Assembly: GCA_027338645.1 (NCBI GenBank)
Contig: DAHWSH010000024.1
Span: 15,629-79,628 of the forward strand
DNA length: 64,000 nucleotides
Direction: 5' to 3'
Origin: JAJZIH01 sp021785265
GTDB taxonomy: Bacteria > Pseudomonadota > Gammaproteobacteria > JAKAQQ01
How positions within the stretch are numbered: the stretch's first letter is position 1; each line of letters opens with the position of its first letter. The notes beneath the pieces are model-generated. The model was not told where the DNA came from and made no database searches. It saw nothing but the letters and a program-made list of their open reading frames with translations. The translations under genes and the position numbers were made by a program. Shown here piece by piece: positions 8,259 to 16,993 of the stretch.

Positions 8259-9140
8259 TTAGCGTGAAGAATTCGAGCCCCGAATCAAGGGGCTAGACCC
8301 TTTCTGCCCGGATAAAGAGGACAGATGGAGGAAGGATACAGCGGGATGTTCGAACCGCCAGACGAGCTGGGTTCCGAAGTAGGAAAGGGCCAGGGCCGCA
8401 AAAGCCGACAGGGTCCAGCCGGCGGCCGTCCGCCCCCGCCAGCCGAAGCGGTGGTGCCCCCAGAGCAGGAGCCCGAACAAGATCCAGGCCAGGACGGACA
8501 GCATCACCTTGGGCCAGAGCCCGAGCGGACCCAAGACCCGGAAATAGGCGAAGCCGGTGCCCAGAGCGAGAGTCAGGAGTAGAAACCCCGCGATCAGGTA
8601 CTGAAAGAGCATCCGTTCGATCACCAGGAGGGGAGGGAGGCTGCCGGGTCCTGCCGTGTCCACACGCCGTAGCCGCGATTCCCGAATCCAGAGCAAGATG
8701 GCGAGCGCGGCGGCGACGCCCAGCATGCTGTAGGCGGTCAGGGAAATCAGGATGTGGGCATCGAGCAGGAGATGGTCGGTCCGAAGCAGGAGCTCACCTG
8801 CCGGATAAAAGGGCAGAGTGAGTACGGCCACGGCTGTGAGTGGGAAAGCCACAAGCCCCGCGCTCAGGACCGGCTCGAACCAGGACCCCCCCCAGACGAC
8901 TAGGCTGATCATGAAACTCACGAGGACCAAAACATGGATCAGGCTGAGGTTGAGTCCGTCCAGCTGAAAGAGGATATGATCTAGGAGAAATCCTTGGCCC
9001 AGGAGGGCCAAACCAGCACACAGTCGGCCCACCCCCTCGAGGCGGTGGGAGGGCAGGTGGCCTTTCAGGAACGGCGAGACGAAGAGGGCAGCCGCCAGAT
9101 AAAAGATTGACACGGCAAACGAAACGAGCCAAAGCTGCAT
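8259..9140 (-). CDS. ypjD: CcsA/CcmC-type cytochrome c assembly membrane protein (YpjD-like)
   Basis: Polytopic inner-membrane protein of 293 residues with about eight transmembrane helices. The segment VVWGGSWFEP near 75-85 resembles the Trp-rich heme-handling motif, with His residues near DAHILISL and LLWGHHRFGW, as in the CcsA/HemX/YpjD group. YpjD-like proteins near ffh are a gammaproteobacterial hallmark; their role in heme or cytochrome biogenesis is inferred. The frame is open to 9284, but ATG 9140 is preceded by GGTGGAGAT at good spacing and begins the first helix directly. It is divergent from rpsP with about 250 bases between them. Confidence 0.8.
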   Translation of the reverse strand: MQLWLVSFAVSIFYLAAALFVSPFLKGHLPSHRLEGVGRLCAGLALLGQGFLLDHILFQLDGLNLSLIHVLVLVSFMISLVVWGGSWFEPVLSAGLVAFPLTAVAVLTLPFYPAGELLLRTDHLLLDAHILISLTAYSMLGVAAALAILLWIRESRLRRVDTAGPGSLPPLLVIERMLFQYLIAGFLLLTLALGTGFAYFRVLGPLGLWPKVMLSVLAWILFGLLLWGHHRFGWRGRTAAGWTLSAFAALALSYFGTQLVWRFEHPAVSFLHLSSLSGQKGSSPLIRGSNSSR

Positions 9141-9328
9141 GGGTTCGATCTCCACCATTCGTCCCAGAACCACTGTGCCTATCGTAACAGGATGGTCCCG
9201 CTGACTGGGAGCCGCACCCGGTGAATTTAGGGTGGTGCTCATCCCTGGGGAAAGCGTGGATCCCCTCCGGACGCAAAGCACCAAGCCAGCGCAAGCCCCA
9301 TGTCAAAGGGGCGCAAACCTTCCCGGGC

Positions 9329-9357
9329 TTGTTTGACCCGGGTTTCCCCGTTAAAAT
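9329..9357 (+). promoter_or_regulatory. Putative promoter of the rpsP operon
   Basis: TTGTTT (9329-9334) and TAAAAT (9352-9357) with a 17-base spacer lie about 30 bases before rpsP. The -10 matches five of six bases, while the -35 is weak. Confidence 0.45.
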
Positions 9358-9387
9358 AGCACTTCTTTTTTCAAGGTCGGTCGATTC

Positions 9388-9627
9388 ATGGTTACGATCC
9401 GGTTGGCTCGTGGTGGAGCCAAAAAAAGGCCCTTCTATCAGGTGATAGTTGCCGATCGGCAATCCTCGCGCAATGGCCGCTTCATTGAACGCGTGGGATT
9501 TTTCAACCCCATGGCCAAGACCCAGGAAGAGCGACTCCATCTCGAACGGGAACGGATCGCCTACTGGATGTCCCAGGGAGCGAAACCCTCGGAGCGGGTT
9601 GCCCAGCTGCTTGATCTCCCCCACTGA
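9388..9627 (+). CDS. rpsP: 30S ribosomal protein S16 (bS16)
   Basis: 79 residues, matching the family length of about 80. The N-terminus MVTIRLARGGAKKRPFYQVI and the GRFIERVGFFNP block (residues 30-41) are diagnostic, and the C-terminal part carries YWMSQGAKPSERV. It heads the conserved rpsP-rimM-trmD-rplS operon. Confidence 0.98.
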   Translation: MVTIRLARGGAKKRPFYQVIVADRQSSRNGRFIERVGFFNPMAKTQEERLHLERERIAYWMSQGAKPSERVAQLLDLPH

Positions 9628-9679
9628 CCCGCCGCCACGGGATTTCGGGAGTGAAGGACCACTCCAGTCGGCAGGCGAA

Positions 9680-10186
9680 GTGTTTTGTGGCCGGATCGTT
9701 GGCGTTTTCGGGATCCGAGGTGAAGTCAAGGTGGTGTCCTACACCGAACCTGAGGAACAGCTTTTGATCTATCGCCCGTGGCAGCTTCGGCTGACCGGGA
9801 GAGAGGCCTTTCCTGTCCAACCCACAGGCGCTCATCGTCGGGGCCACATGCTGGTCGTGGCGCTGGACGGATTTTCCGACCGGACCCGTTCCGAAACCCT
9901 GGTCGGCGGTGAAATTTCGGTGCCTCGACAGTGTTTCCCGCCCTTGCCCGATGGCCAGTTCTACTGGGTGGATCTTTTGGGACTCGAAGTCGTCGATGAG
10001 GCGGGAACCCGACTCGGACGGGTCAGTGACCTGACCCGGGGGCCGGCAGGTGACTGTTTGGCGGTGACCGGAACGCCTCCGCTGCTCATTCCGTTTGTCT
10101 GGAAGTCAACGGTGCTGTCCGTCGAACTCGAATCCCACAGGATCCGGATTCGTTCAGCCGAAGAAACCCTCCCCGGTGCGTTTTGA
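9680..10186 (+). CDS. rimM: Ribosome maturation factor RimM
   Basis: Assists assembly of the 30S head by binding S19 and the 3' domain of 16S rRNA. The N-terminal RimM barrel is marked by GRIVGVFGIRGEVKVVSYT, and the PRC-barrel C-terminal half by FYWVDLLGLEVVDEAGTRLGRV and LLIPFV. The start is not certain: GTG 9680 gives a standard N-terminus of 168 residues, while TTG 9611 in the same frame would overlap the end of rpsP and add 23 residues. The stop overlaps the trmD start. Confidence 0.93.
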   Translation: MFCGRIVGVFGIRGEVKVVSYTEPEEQLLIYRPWQLRLTGREAFPVQPTGAHRRGHMLVVALDGFSDRTRSETLVGGEISVPRQCFPPLPDGQFYWVDLLGLEVVDEAGTRLGRVSDLTRGPAGDCLAVTGTPPLLIPFVWKSTVLSVELESHRIRIRSAEETLPGAF

Positions 10187-10898
10187 TGTCGTGACCCTTT
10201 CTCCCGACCTCTTCGAACCGCTGAGACAGTTCGGAGTGATCGGGCGTGCCTTGCGGGACGGCCATATCGTTCTCAAGACCTGGAACCTCAGGGACTTTGC
10301 CGACCCCCCCCACTTTCGGGTCGATGACAGGCCCTATGGCGGGGGTCCGGGAATGGTGCTCATGGCCGAACCGCTCTGGCGGGCGGTAGAGGCCGTTCGC
10401 GGAGAGGCACCGGCGGGAGCACCCGTACTCTATCTCTCGCCCCAGGGCCGTCGCCTCGATCAAGCCCTTGTCGAGGAGCTGGCCGCCTATCCGGGCCTGA
10501 TTCTCGTCTGCGGACGGTACGAGGGAGTCGACGAACGGTGGATTGAATCTCAGGCCGATGGCGAGCTTTCGGTGGGTGACTTCGTGATGACGGGAGGCGA
10601 GATCCCCGCGCTCCTGGTGCTGGACGCCGTGAGCCGTTTTGTGCCGGGAACGGTCGGAGACGAGCAGTCCCTGACACAGGAATCCTTTCGGGGTGGCCTC
10701 TTGGAGGCTCCGGCCTATACCCGCCCGGCCGCCTGGCGGGGACGGGAGGTTCCTGAGGTTTTGTTGGGTGGGCATCACGAGGACATTGCGGCGTGGCGCA
10801 GCACCCAGGGCCGCGTAAGGACGGGCCGTCGCCGCCCGGATCTCCTCACCCCAGAAACCGGATGCGATCAGGACCCACTTGGCAAAACCAAAAAATAA
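10176..10898 (+). CDS. trmD: tRNA (guanine-N1)-methyltransferase TrmD
   Basis: SAM-dependent SPOUT methyltransferase that makes m1G37 in tRNAs reading CNN codons. The GTG at 10176 overlaps the rimM stop and gives VRFDVVTLSPDLF, the standard N-terminus; the frame is open further upstream inside rimM but that stretch is not TrmD-like. Visible are YGGGPGM at 54-60, the knot residues LSPQGRRL near 88, VCGRYEGVDERW at 111-122 and LSVGDFVMTGGE at 131-142. Length 240 residues is usual for the family. Confidence 0.97.
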   Translation: MRFDVVTLSPDLFEPLRQFGVIGRALRDGHIVLKTWNLRDFADPPHFRVDDRPYGGGPGMVLMAEPLWRAVEAVRGEAPAGAPVLYLSPQGRRLDQALVEELAAYPGLILVCGRYEGVDERWIESQADGELSVGDFVMTGGEIPALLVLDAVSRFVPGTVGDEQSLTQESFRGGLLEAPAYTRPAAWRGREVPEVLLGGHHEDIAAWRSTQGRVRTGRRRPDLLTPETGCDQDPLGKTKK

Positions 10899-10932
10899 CG
10901 GCACAATTAGCGGCTAGCAGAGGTTTTTTGAC

Positions 10933-11277
10933 ATGAACAAAATCATTGCGGAAATCGAAAGCCAGGATCCGCGCCCCGAGTTTCCGGAGTTCTCACCCGG
11001 CGATACCGTGGTGGTACAGGTGCGAGTCAAGGAAGGCGAACGTGAGCGTCTCCAAGCCTTTGAAGGTGTGGTCATTGCCAGAAAAAACAGGGGGGTCCAC
11101 TCATCCTTCACGGTACGGAAGATCTCACATGGAGAGGGAGTTGAACGGGTGTTCCCGCTCTTCAGTCCGCATATTGCCGAAATTCAGCTCAAGCGCCGGG
11201 GACGGGTTCGTTCTGCCAAGCTGTACTACTTGCGGGGCTTGAGTGGAAAGGCTGCCCGGATCCGGGAAGACGTCTAG
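10933..11277 (+). CDS. rplS: 50S ribosomal protein L19 (bL19)
   Basis: 114 residues, the normal length. Diagnostic segments are FSPGDTVVVQVRVKEG (21-36), FEGVVIARKNRG (43-54) and the C-terminal FPLFSPHIAEI and AKLYYLRGLSGKAARI. It closes the rpsP operon, and the next gene may begin inside its 3' end. Confidence 0.98.
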   Translation: MNKIIAEIESQDPRPEFPEFSPGDTVVVQVRVKEGERERLQAFEGVVIARKNRGVHSSFTVRKISHGEGVERVFPLFSPHIAEIQLKRRGRVRSAKLYYLRGLSGKAARIREDV

Positions 11278-13162
11278 CCTGGGTTTCTCCTTCCATTCGC
11301 CATCCCGTCAGGGGCTCCTCAAGAGCTGGCGGATTCCAAACCTCCTGCTTCGTCCGGGACGCGTTGTTGTCGGTGCCATCTTTTTTTTCTCGATTCCCAT
11401 AGCTCTGTCCACCTCGGCCTGGGGTGCGAGCTCACCGACCGCATCTCGCCCCTCACAGCTTTCGACCATCCGTCTGATTGAGCGTGGAGGAGCACCCCAA
11501 CTGGCTCTCGCCTGGCTCCTTCGGGAAGCTCCTCAAAATGTGCGGGATCCACGCTGGACCTTGTGGGCCCGGGAACGGATTCGACTTGAGGAAAAGACCG
11601 GACAATGGTCGGATCTCGTCCGATTCGTGACCCGCCTGCCGGACGGGCTTCCCGCGGAGTTTGTCGACTGGGCTGAGCTCGCTGAAGCTCACGCGTTGAT
11701 TGCGCTCGGTGATTTTCGTAGTGCCCGTGCCCTGATTCGATCCTGGATCTGGATGGGTCAGCGGATCCCGAGCGCCAGCCGCCTCCGTCGAGCGCGGCGG
11801 CTTTTGATCGACAGCTACGTCAATGGAGGTGATCTCGCGGATGCGGAAACGGCACTCCAGCTCTATCGGGACGATTATCCCCGGCATTCGGCTCCGCTCT
11901 TCGCCAAGGAAGCCCGGCTCCTCATTGAAAGCGGAAAAGCGCACGCAGCACTTCAGATGCTCAAAGCGGATCCTGCACCGGAAGCGCAAATACTCACACT
12001 CAGGGCTCTTCTTGAATCCGGGCTCGATTCGCCACGCTCCGTGGCTGCAAAGGCCCTCCGCCTGGCCCGAAGCCCCCTTACGCCTCAGCTCGAGATCGAA
12101 GCCGATCAGATTGCCTGGGGAGCGGACCAGTCGCAGGGGCATTATGCAGCGGCACTTCAGGTCTTGATCCGGATGCTGCGAGTGGCCAACCAGCCGAAAA
12201 CCCGGGTGCATCTCTCCCGCCGTTTTTCAGCGGATCTCTGGCAAACCCTGGTCAAGCGAGGGAATGCGCTGGCCAATCAGTCCGGTCTGGTCGAGGGCCT
12301 CACGAACCCCTGGCTTGGATTGGCTCGAAAGGAACAGGCACAGGGACATGTGGATGCAGCCTGGGCAGTCCTTTGTGCAGTAATCCAGGGCTCCTTCCGG
12401 ACGGCCGACCAGAATCGAGCGGCCGATCAACTGGCCCGGATGGCCAGCACCCGGCCCTGGGGCAATGATCTGCTCTTGTTTCTGTTTCTCGATCCGACCC
12501 TCTTCTCCCACCCTGGTCGTCTGCCGACCGACCTGCGTCGGCGACTTTTGCCACCGGTTTTGGCCGCTGGCCATTACCGGCTCGCAGCCCGCCTGATCCA
12601 CGGGCTTACCATCGCTCCAGACGGCATGCCGACCGGAGAGTGGCCGCTCGTCCGTTTCCGGACCGAACTCTACGGGGGGCAGCTGAAACGAGCCCTCCGG
12701 CTTCTCAAACGTCAGATCGGACGTTGCGCGCCCTGTCCGAGTGGTCAGAGATGGCTCGTTCAAGCCTTCCATCTCGAACGCCTGGGTCACAATGCAGCTG
12801 CCCTGTCCCTCCTGCATGCCCTGTATAGAACAAGCCACGACACCAAGGCAAAGCGCGAAATGTTGTACTGGATGGCGGACGCAGAAGGTCGCCTTGGACA
12901 CTGGCGACAGGCGGCACGGGATGCCTTGTTGTCAGCGATCCGGCCCGATCCCTTCAACATGGATCCTTGGGCCCAAAGCGCGCGCTTCAAAGCGGCACAG
13001 GCGCTGACACAAGCGGGGTTGCTCCGGGATGCGCTGGATCAGTACCATGCCTTGTTCAACGCCACGACTCGACCGACTGAAAAAGCAATTATATACAATA
13101 AAATAAGAAAGTTAGAGATAAAACTAAATCTTAAATCTCATGCAAGATCCGGGCCCGGTTGA
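11243..13162 (+). CDS. Secreted or membrane-anchored TPR-like helical repeat protein
   Basis: 639-residue protein that I do not recognise as a named family. A hydrophobic stretch at about residues 39-60 (VVVGAIFFFSIPIALSTSAW) is followed by degenerate, Ala/Leu/Arg-rich helical repeats spaced about 34-40 residues, for example AEAHALIALGDFRSARALI, AEGRLGHWRQAARDALL and AQALTQAGLLRDALDQYHAL, consistent with TPR repeats in the periplasm. The only plausible start is GTG 11243, inside rplS, so translation may be coupled to it. The final 60 coding bases are strikingly AT-rich and run into the start of the next decarboxylase gene. A scaffold or envelope-assembly role is possible but unproven. Confidence 0.7.
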   Translation: MERLPGSGKTSSLGFSFHSPSRQGLLKSWRIPNLLLRPGRVVVGAIFFFSIPIALSTSAWGASSPTASRPSQLSTIRLIERGGAPQLALAWLLREAPQNVRDPRWTLWARERIRLEEKTGQWSDLVRFVTRLPDGLPAEFVDWAELAEAHALIALGDFRSARALIRSWIWMGQRIPSASRLRRARRLLIDSYVNGGDLADAETALQLYRDDYPRHSAPLFAKEARLLIESGKAHAALQMLKADPAPEAQILTLRALLESGLDSPRSVAAKALRLARSPLTPQLEIEADQIAWGADQSQGHYAAALQVLIRMLRVANQPKTRVHLSRRFSADLWQTLVKRGNALANQSGLVEGLTNPWLGLARKEQAQGHVDAAWAVLCAVIQGSFRTADQNRAADQLARMASTRPWGNDLLLFLFLDPTLFSHPGRLPTDLRRRLLPPVLAAGHYRLAARLIHGLTIAPDGMPTGEWPLVRFRTELYGGQLKRALRLLKRQIGRCAPCPSGQRWLVQAFHLERLGHNAAALSLLHALYRTSHDTKAKREMLYWMADAEGRLGHWRQAARDALLSAIRPDPFNMDPWAQSARFKAAQALTQAGLLRDALDQYHALFNATTRPTEKAIIYNKIRKLEIKLNLKSHARSGPG

Positions 13163-14570
13163 TTCTCCTTCACCGGACGGGTCTCCGGTTTCCGGCCTGC
13201 GTTGGACGGAAGAACTTTCGATCCTGGGTGAGACACTCCGCCTGCTCGAGTCCTCTTTTGACGGGCTTCCCCCATTCCAAGTGGACTGGAAGGTGGATCC
13301 GATGCGTCGTGAACTCCTCGCACTGGCACGGGAGCTGGCCGACAATGACCCTTACTTTCATCCACTTTACGCCGGCCAGATGCTCAAGCCGCCGCATCCG
13401 GTGGCTCGAATGGCTTGGGCTTTGTCGCTTTTTATCAACCCCAACAATCATGCATTGGATGGGGGCAGGGCCACTTCGCGCCTGGAAAAATCCTGCATCC
13501 GCTCCCTGGGTCAACTCGTCGGTTGGACGGATCCCCTGGGTCATCTGACCGGAGGGGGCACCGTGGCGAACCTGGAAGCACTCTGGGTCGGACGGGAACG
13601 CCAACCCAGCCGCCGGGCCGTCGTGGCCTCCGAGGAAGCCCACTATACACACCGACGTATGGCGGGCCTGCTTGGGGTCCCGTTTGTCCCGGTCCCGGTT
13701 GATTCCCGCGGCCACATGCAGATGGCGGCACTGGATGCCATTCTTGAACGTGCCGATGTGGGAACCGTCGTAGCGACAGTCGGCACCACCGGGTGGGGCG
13801 CGGTTGATCCCGTCGACGAAATCCTGGTCCGACGCGAGCAGCATGGTTTCCGCCTGCATGTGGATGCCGCCTATGGTGGTTACTTTTCTCTGGTTTCGGA
13901 GCATCTCGAGCCCTTGACACGGAAGGCCTACGAATCCTTGGGCGCCTGCGATTCGATCGTGATTGACCCGCACAAACACGGACTGCAACCCTATGGTTCG
14001 GGTGCAGTCTTGTTCCGGAACCCGGAAGACGCCCAGGTCTATGCCCACGACTCCCCGTATACCTACTACACGGCATCGGGTGGCCATCTCGGAGAGATCA
14101 GCCTCGAGTGCTCACGGTCGGGTGCCGCAGCCGCCGCGCTCTGGTCCACGTTGAATCTCTTCCCGCTGGATCCCGGGGGCTGCTTCGCGAAACAGCTCTG
14201 GGACGGTTGCCTCGCGGCGCGGGATCTGGCGGACTGTCTGGCGCGTGATTCAAAATGGACTATACTGAACCGGCCTGAACTGGATATCCTCGTGTTTTCA
14301 GCACGAGCCAGATCGGTTCGTGAGGCGGGCCAGTTCAATCGGAGGATTTTCGAAGCAACGCGTGGTCAGGGATTGTACTTGGCACTCTTCGAGGTGCCTG
14401 GCCACCGTCTGGTTTCAGCTCAGCCCGCCCTTGAGATGGATCAGGCGACCGTCAGTGTGCTCCGTTCCTGCCTCATGAAACCGGAACACCGGAGCTGGTG
14501 CGGAGAGTGGATCCGGCGACTGGAAGCGGCCTGGGCGGGTTCGGTCGGGAAAGCGGCCCGGATTCCATAG
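13140..14570 (+). CDS. Group II PLP-dependent decarboxylase, short form
   Basis: 476-residue fold-type I decarboxylase, a normal length for the family. It shows TGGGTVANLEALWVGRE near 140-156, SEEAHYTHRRMAGLLG near 166, TVGTTGWGAVDP near 212, HVDAAYGGY from His240 and IDPHKHGLQPYGSG with the Schiff-base Lys279. It is clearly related to, but not a close copy of, the long decarboxylase at 5624-7819; the substrate is unknown (aspartate, glutamate, tyrosine and others are possible). The ATG at 13140 lies within the 3' end of the repeat-protein gene and has no clear Shine-Dalgarno, but a very AT-rich leader precedes it. Confidence 0.85.
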   Translation: MQDPGPVDSPSPDGSPVSGLRWTEELSILGETLRLLESSFDGLPPFQVDWKVDPMRRELLALARELADNDPYFHPLYAGQMLKPPHPVARMAWALSLFINPNNHALDGGRATSRLEKSCIRSLGQLVGWTDPLGHLTGGGTVANLEALWVGRERQPSRRAVVASEEAHYTHRRMAGLLGVPFVPVPVDSRGHMQMAALDAILERADVGTVVATVGTTGWGAVDPVDEILVRREQHGFRLHVDAAYGGYFSLVSEHLEPLTRKAYESLGACDSIVIDPHKHGLQPYGSGAVLFRNPEDAQVYAHDSPYTYYTASGGHLGEISLECSRSGAAAAALWSTLNLFPLDPGGCFAKQLWDGCLAARDLADCLARDSKWTILNRPELDILVFSARARSVREAGQFNRRIFEATRGQGLYLALFEVPGHRLVSAQPALEMDQATVSVLRSCLMKPEHRSWCGEWIRRLEAAWAGSVGKAARIP

Positions 14571-14618
14571 GGTTTTCAGGACCGACCGTTTCATCCCCAT
14601 TTTTTGGAGGTCATGTTG

Positions 14619-16511
14619 ATGAGTCAATCTGAATCCGGAGCCTGGCAAGCCCTGAAAATGTTCGGGCACGGCATTAACTTCATCCGCCTGCTCATCATCA
14701 ACCTCCTGTTTTTCGGGTTTTTGGCTCTGGTCTTGTTCCTGATGCTGCAACATCGAAAAACTCCGGTCGCCGAACCATCCCGGTTCGTCCTGGAGATCGG
14801 CCCCACCGGCCGTCTCGTCGAACAGGTCCACAATCCACTCGGCCGGGCCCTGGCCCGCCTGGAACAGCTTCAGACCGGGCAGGAGACGACCGTATCTGAC
14901 GTCCTTCGGGCAATCCGGCTGGCCACCCATGATTCCCACGTTCGTGCCATCGTCCTCGATACCGATCACTTTACAGGTGGCGGAATGCCTGAAATCGATT
15001 CGGTGCGTCGGGCGCTGCTCCACTTCGAGAAAACCGGCAAGCCGGTGATTGCCATCGGCCGGAACTATGACACGGCCCAGTATCTTTTGGCCTCCGTGGC
15101 AACCGAGATCGATGTTTCTCCCGAGGGCGGCGTGATCCCAAGTGGATTTGGGCTTTATGAGCCCTATATGGCCAACCTCCTCAAGCGTCTCGGGGTCGAT
15201 GTCTATGTGGTTCGCGTCGGCAAGTACAAGGATGCCGTCGAACCGTTCCTGCGCAATCACATGACGGCCCCGTCTCGCGAACAGTGGACCGCCTACCTCG
15301 GCGGCCTCTGGAAGCACTACGAGGGCGAGGTGTCACGCTCACGTCACCTGACACCGGACGCGGTGGAAGGCTATGTCGACCAGGCGGTGACCGCACTCCA
15401 GAAAAATGGGGGTGACCTGGCACGCTATGCACTGGCGGCCCATCTGGTCACGGCCATCCAGACCCGACCCGAGATCCATGCGGCGCTTCGACACTTGGTT
15501 GGCCCCTCGGAAATCGGTCGCAGTGGTTTCAACCATCTGGGACTGACGGCTTACCTGGCTCTGCACCCGAAAGTCCAGGATCTCACGGGCCAGCCGGTGA
15601 TTGCCCTGATCCACGCCGATGGAGACATCGTGAGCGGGTCGGCTCCCCCCGGTGAAATCGGCAGCCAGAGCCTGATCAACCTGATCCGTGCGGCCCGTCG
15701 TGATGTCCAAGTCAAGGCACTGGTTCTGCGGGTCAATAGCCCAGGGGGTAGCGCAGCCGCCTCGGACGAAATCCTGCACGCGATCACGGCCTTCGAGAAG
15801 ACCGGCCGCCCCGTGGTGGTTTCGATGGGGGACATGGCGGCATCGGGAGGGTACTGGATTTCCATGGCGGCTGATCGGATCTATGCTGAACCGACCACGC
15901 TGACCGGATCGATTGGTATTTTCGGCATTTTTCCCGATATCGCGCCTTTGCTTGCAAAGATCGGCGTTTCGGTTCATGGCGTGGGAACCACCCCGCTGTC
16001 TGGCCAGTTCAACCCGATGCGACCTCTGTCACAGACGGCCCGGACCCTGTTCCGGATTGAGGTGCTTCATGGCTACCAGGATTTCATCGACCAGGTCGCG
16101 CATTTCCGGCACCTGACACCAACGCGGGTCAATGCAATCGGACGCGGCCACATCTGGATTGGGCAGGCCGCACTCCGACTGGGCCTGGTCAATGACTTGG
16201 GTGGACTGTCATCAGCGCTCCAAGGAGCTGCCCAACTGAGTCATCTCGTTCACTATCAAGTAGTGACTTTCAGAAAGCCATTGCCTTTTTACGTCCACTT
16301 CCTGCTGGGGTTTTCCCATCTGAGCCCGGGTGGAGCATCCGCTTCGGCTTGGGTCCTGAACCCCCCGCTCCCGGGTTGGCTCGGATGGGTGGCTGGCCTT
16401 CCCGGTGTGTCGGGAACCGGACGGGCACTCCGGAGCGAGCTCGGGTTTCTGAAGAGCCGACGCGGGGTCTATGCGTACTGTCTGGGGTGTGAGGCTGCTC
16501 TGCTCCATTGA
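14619..16511 (+). CDS. sppA: Signal peptide peptidase SppA, 67K type
   Basis: Inner-membrane serine protease that degrades cleaved signal peptides. 630 residues with an N-terminal transmembrane segment at about 21-44 and two tandem SppA halves. The catalytic Lys202 sits in VRVGKYKDAVEPF and the nucleophile Ser409 in MGDMAASGGYW, positions almost identical to the E. coli dyad (K209, S409). Of the clustered ATGs, 14619 is favoured because GGAGG at 14606-14610 is eight bases upstream. The last 60 residues are less conserved. It converges on the MAPEG gene. Confidence 0.95.
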   Translation: MSQSESGAWQALKMFGHGINFIRLLIINLLFFGFLALVLFLMLQHRKTPVAEPSRFVLEIGPTGRLVEQVHNPLGRALARLEQLQTGQETTVSDVLRAIRLATHDSHVRAIVLDTDHFTGGGMPEIDSVRRALLHFEKTGKPVIAIGRNYDTAQYLLASVATEIDVSPEGGVIPSGFGLYEPYMANLLKRLGVDVYVVRVGKYKDAVEPFLRNHMTAPSREQWTAYLGGLWKHYEGEVSRSRHLTPDAVEGYVDQAVTALQKNGGDLARYALAAHLVTAIQTRPEIHAALRHLVGPSEIGRSGFNHLGLTAYLALHPKVQDLTGQPVIALIHADGDIVSGSAPPGEIGSQSLINLIRAARRDVQVKALVLRVNSPGGSAAASDEILHAITAFEKTGRPVVVSMGDMAASGGYWISMAADRIYAEPTTLTGSIGIFGIFPDIAPLLAKIGVSVHGVGTTPLSGQFNPMRPLSQTARTLFRIEVLHGYQDFIDQVAHFRHLTPTRVNAIGRGHIWIGQAALRLGLVNDLGGLSSALQGAAQLSHLVHYQVVTFRKPLPFYVHFLLGFSHLSPGGASASAWVLNPPLPGWLGWVAGLPGVSGTGRALRSELGFLKSRRGVYAYCLGCEAALLH

Positions 16512-16523
16512 GCAGGAGGCGGG

Positions 16524-16955
16524 TTAGCGGAACAGGAGAGCGATGAGCTGCCCTGAGAGGATGGCGATCACGAGGAAATTGAGGATTATCCCGGATGCGC
16601 GGCCAACGCTTGGACCGGCGCTCCGGGACAACCCCCAGCCGTGTAACACGCGTCCCAGCAGGAAGAGGATGCCGAGCACGATGACCTCGAGCGACCGGGC
16701 CGTCGTGAGCGCTGCCATGAGCAAGAGGAGCAGGGTGAGCGGCGCAATTTCAACCGCGTTGGCGTGCACCCGGATGGCCCGTTCCAAATCCGGATGGCCG
16801 CCATCCCCGATCCCTGTGGCCGTCTTCCAGCGAAGTCGGATGACACGCAGCGCTAACCAGATGATCCAAAGCGCTGAGAGTGCCGTGATGACGGCCAGCG
16901 CGATGAGATTGTGGCGGATGATCGGCGCAAAAAAGACAATTTGCGGAATGTTCAA
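16524..16955 (-). CDS. MAPEG family membrane protein
   Basis: 143-residue protein with four hydrophobic helices. The family marks are ALRVIRLRWKT near residue 35, the charged loop HPDLERAIRVHANAVEIAPLTL at about 54-75 (Asn and Glu residues contact glutathione in known members) and FLLGRVLHGWGLSRS near 97. MAPEG enzymes include membrane glutathione transferases, though the bacterial substrate is unknown. Last gene of the leftward emrA-emrB-usp group. Confidence 0.85.
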   Translation of the reverse strand: MNIPQIVFFAPIIRHNLIALAVITALSALWIIWLALRVIRLRWKTATGIGDGGHPDLERAIRVHANAVEIAPLTLLLLLMAALTTARSLEVIVLGILFLLGRVLHGWGLSRSAGPSVGRASGIILNFLVIAILSGQLIALLFR

Positions 16956-16993
16956 GTGGGGATCCTCAAAAAATCAGGGAGGGCCGGCCGGGT

